From: Planctomycetota bacterium
GTDB lineage: Bacteria; Planctomycetota; J058; J103
Assembly (NCBI GenBank): GCA_003694875.1
Contig: RFJN01000429.1
Coordinates: forward strand, 1-5,700
Reading direction: 5' to 3'
Length of the DNA: 5,700 bases
Shown here in pieces: positions 4,835-5,700 of this stretch. The position numbers and the translations under genes are program-made. A model generated the notes under the pieces. That model saw nothing but the letters and a program-made list of their open reading frames with translations, was not told the DNA's origin and made no database searches. Positions within the stretch are counted from its first letter, which is position 1. Every line of letters starts with the position of its first letter.

Positions 4835-5700
4835 GAGGTTCACGACGCTTTCCAACTTCGCTGGGCCTCGGCGCCGCTTTTGTCGTGGCCACGGGGGCGC
4901 TCGGCGCCTCGCCCGCGGTCGCGCGCCCCGCAGAGCCGGCCCCCCAGACCCGCGGTGCACCGGGCGACGAGGAGTTTTCCCAGGCCGAACTCGCCGCGCT
5001 CTGCACGCGTCTGATCGGCACCCAGCGAGAGCGCGCCGAACGCCGCCTCGCCACGCGTCCCGGGGCGTGGCTCGCCACCTACCTCCGGCATGCCGTCGCC
5101 CTGCCCGCCTGGCAGCGGGCGGCGTTTGTGCGCGCAGGGGCGCAGCTCGGCGAGCGACGCGCCCGTCGCCTCGTGCGCCACGTCTGGCTCGACGAGGACG
5201 ATCCGACCGTGCTGCGCGCTGCGGCTCACCTCGCTGCGCGGGTGCACGAACGCACCGTGTTGCGGCAATTGCTGCGCAGCGAAGACGCCGACGAACGCGC
5301 GCTGGCCGTACGCTCGCTCGGTGCCGACACCGAGGCGGTGGCAGCGCTGCTCGAGCGGCTGCGCCGTGATCCCGACGTGCACGTGCGCGAGGCCGCAGCC
5401 CGATCCCTCGCTCGTCACGTCGAACCGCGGGTCGCCGAAGGCCTGCTCGCGGCGGCGGTCTCCGATCGGCAACCGCGTGTGCGCCGGCAGGCCGCGCGAT
5501 CGCTGCAGCGCTGTCTGCGCCGTCTGCCGGCCGGCAGCCTCCGGGACGAGGCGCTGCAGCTCGTGTCGGCGCAACCGCTCGACGAGTGTGTGTTGCCACT
5601 TGTGCCCGATCTGCTCGCCGGAAGCGGCATCGGGCGGCTGCGACCGCTTCTCGACACCGAGGACGCGCGGCTGCGCGCCGCGGTGCTGCGCGCGCTCGTG
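4831..5700 (+). CDS. Secreted HEAT-repeat protein (3' end cut by window)
   Basis: The frame is open for 290 codons to the window edge. Residues 1-31 look like a signal peptide (MRGSRRFPTS, hydrophobic core, AVA|RP), placing the protein outside the cytoplasm. A Pro/Ala-rich linker follows to about 48. From about 50 the sequence is all-helical, and clear HEAT units start at about 122-148, 152-176, 179-207, 210-231 and 275-290, each with the D-x-x-V/A-R-x-x-A-A/V-x-x-L pattern (for example DPDVHVREAAARSLA). HEAT arrays are protein-binding scaffolds; no enzyme motif is visible. The start overlaps the PilW-like stop as ATGA, so production is probably tied to the pilins. A periplasmic or outer-membrane scaffold for the pilus is plausible but inferred. 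The rest of the protein is needed to know whether another domain follows. Confidence 0.85.
   Translation, partial: MRGSRRFPTSLGLGAAFVVATGALGASPAVARPAEPAPQTRGAPGDEEFSQAELAALCTRLIGTQRERAERRLATRPGAWLATYLRHAVALPAWQRAAFVRAGAQLGERRARRLVRHVWLDEDDPTVLRAAAHLAARVHERTVLRQLLRSEDADERALAVRSLGADTEAVAALLERLRRDPDVHVREAAARSLARHVEPRVAEGLLAAAVSDRQPRVRRQAARSLQRCLRRLPAGSLRDEALQLVSAQPLDECVLPLVPDLLAGSGIGRLRPLLDTEDARLRAAVLRALV

Noticed and set aside
4831..4923. Tat signal peptide in the HEAT protein (SRRF near residue 4)
   Set aside because: Spacing and following residues do not match the S/T-RR-x-F-L-K motif. A Sec signal fits better.
3446..5599. 717-codon minus-strand open frame opposite the pilins and HEAT gene
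   Set aside because: It spans three well-supported plus-strand genes, is Arg/Ala/Pro-rich and has no family features.
1..5700. CRISPR arrays, tRNA or rRNA genes, and insertion sequences
   Set aside because: No regularly spaced direct repeats, no cloverleaf or rRNA motifs, and no transposase or terminal-repeat pair were seen.

Overview
The window is GC-rich, with strong G/C preference at third codon positions. It looks like bacterial chromosome encoding cell-surface and secreted proteins. The best taxonomic guess is a member of Planctomycetota or a similar high-GC lineage. The reasons are a secreted NPCBM-type protein built from repeated 'DG...LPL..I' beta modules, a 'YLSD-x-EP' linker before its NPCBM domain, and a secreted HEAT-repeat protein. 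This guess comes from family knowledge and no marker gene in the window confirms it.

Layout: (1) Positions 1-1208, minus strand: the N-terminal 402 codons of an exported protein with three beta-rich repeat modules and a C-terminal NPCBM domain, running off the left edge. (2) Positions 1209-1619: a 411-base divergent intergenic region. It holds a -24/-12 (sigma-54-like) promoter candidate reading right, two perfect 7-bp-arm palindromes, a possible structured leader and a possible 23-codon leader ORF. (3) Positions 1620-4834, plus strand: three consecutive minor-pilin/pseudopilin genes. They are PilX-like (681 aa, with a beta-helix-like C-terminal region interrupted by a long acidic insertion), PilV-like (173 aa, canonical GFTLVE prepilin site) and PilW-like (206 aa). 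(4) Positions 4831-5700, plus strand: the first 290 codons of a secreted HEAT-repeat protein, running off the right edge.

The four plus-strand genes look like one operon. PilX-like/PilV-like and PilW-like/HEAT each overlap by ATGA, and PilV-like and PilW-like are separated by 30 bases with a strong Shine-Dalgarno sequence. The three pilin-like proteins would form the tip or priming complex of a type IV pilus or type II secretion pseudopilus. The PilX-like protein would carry a large exposed domain, and the HEAT-repeat protein is a plausible periplasmic partner. Only the PilV-like protein has the usual Glu at position +5 of the mature pilin.

The most unusual signals are the acidic insertion with a basic core inside the PilX-like beta-helix region, a perfect 14-bp-arm hairpin coding for the PilV-like leader peptide, an EF-hand-like calcium loop in the PilV-like protein, and the palindrome/-24/-12/alternative-pairing arrangement in the leader region.
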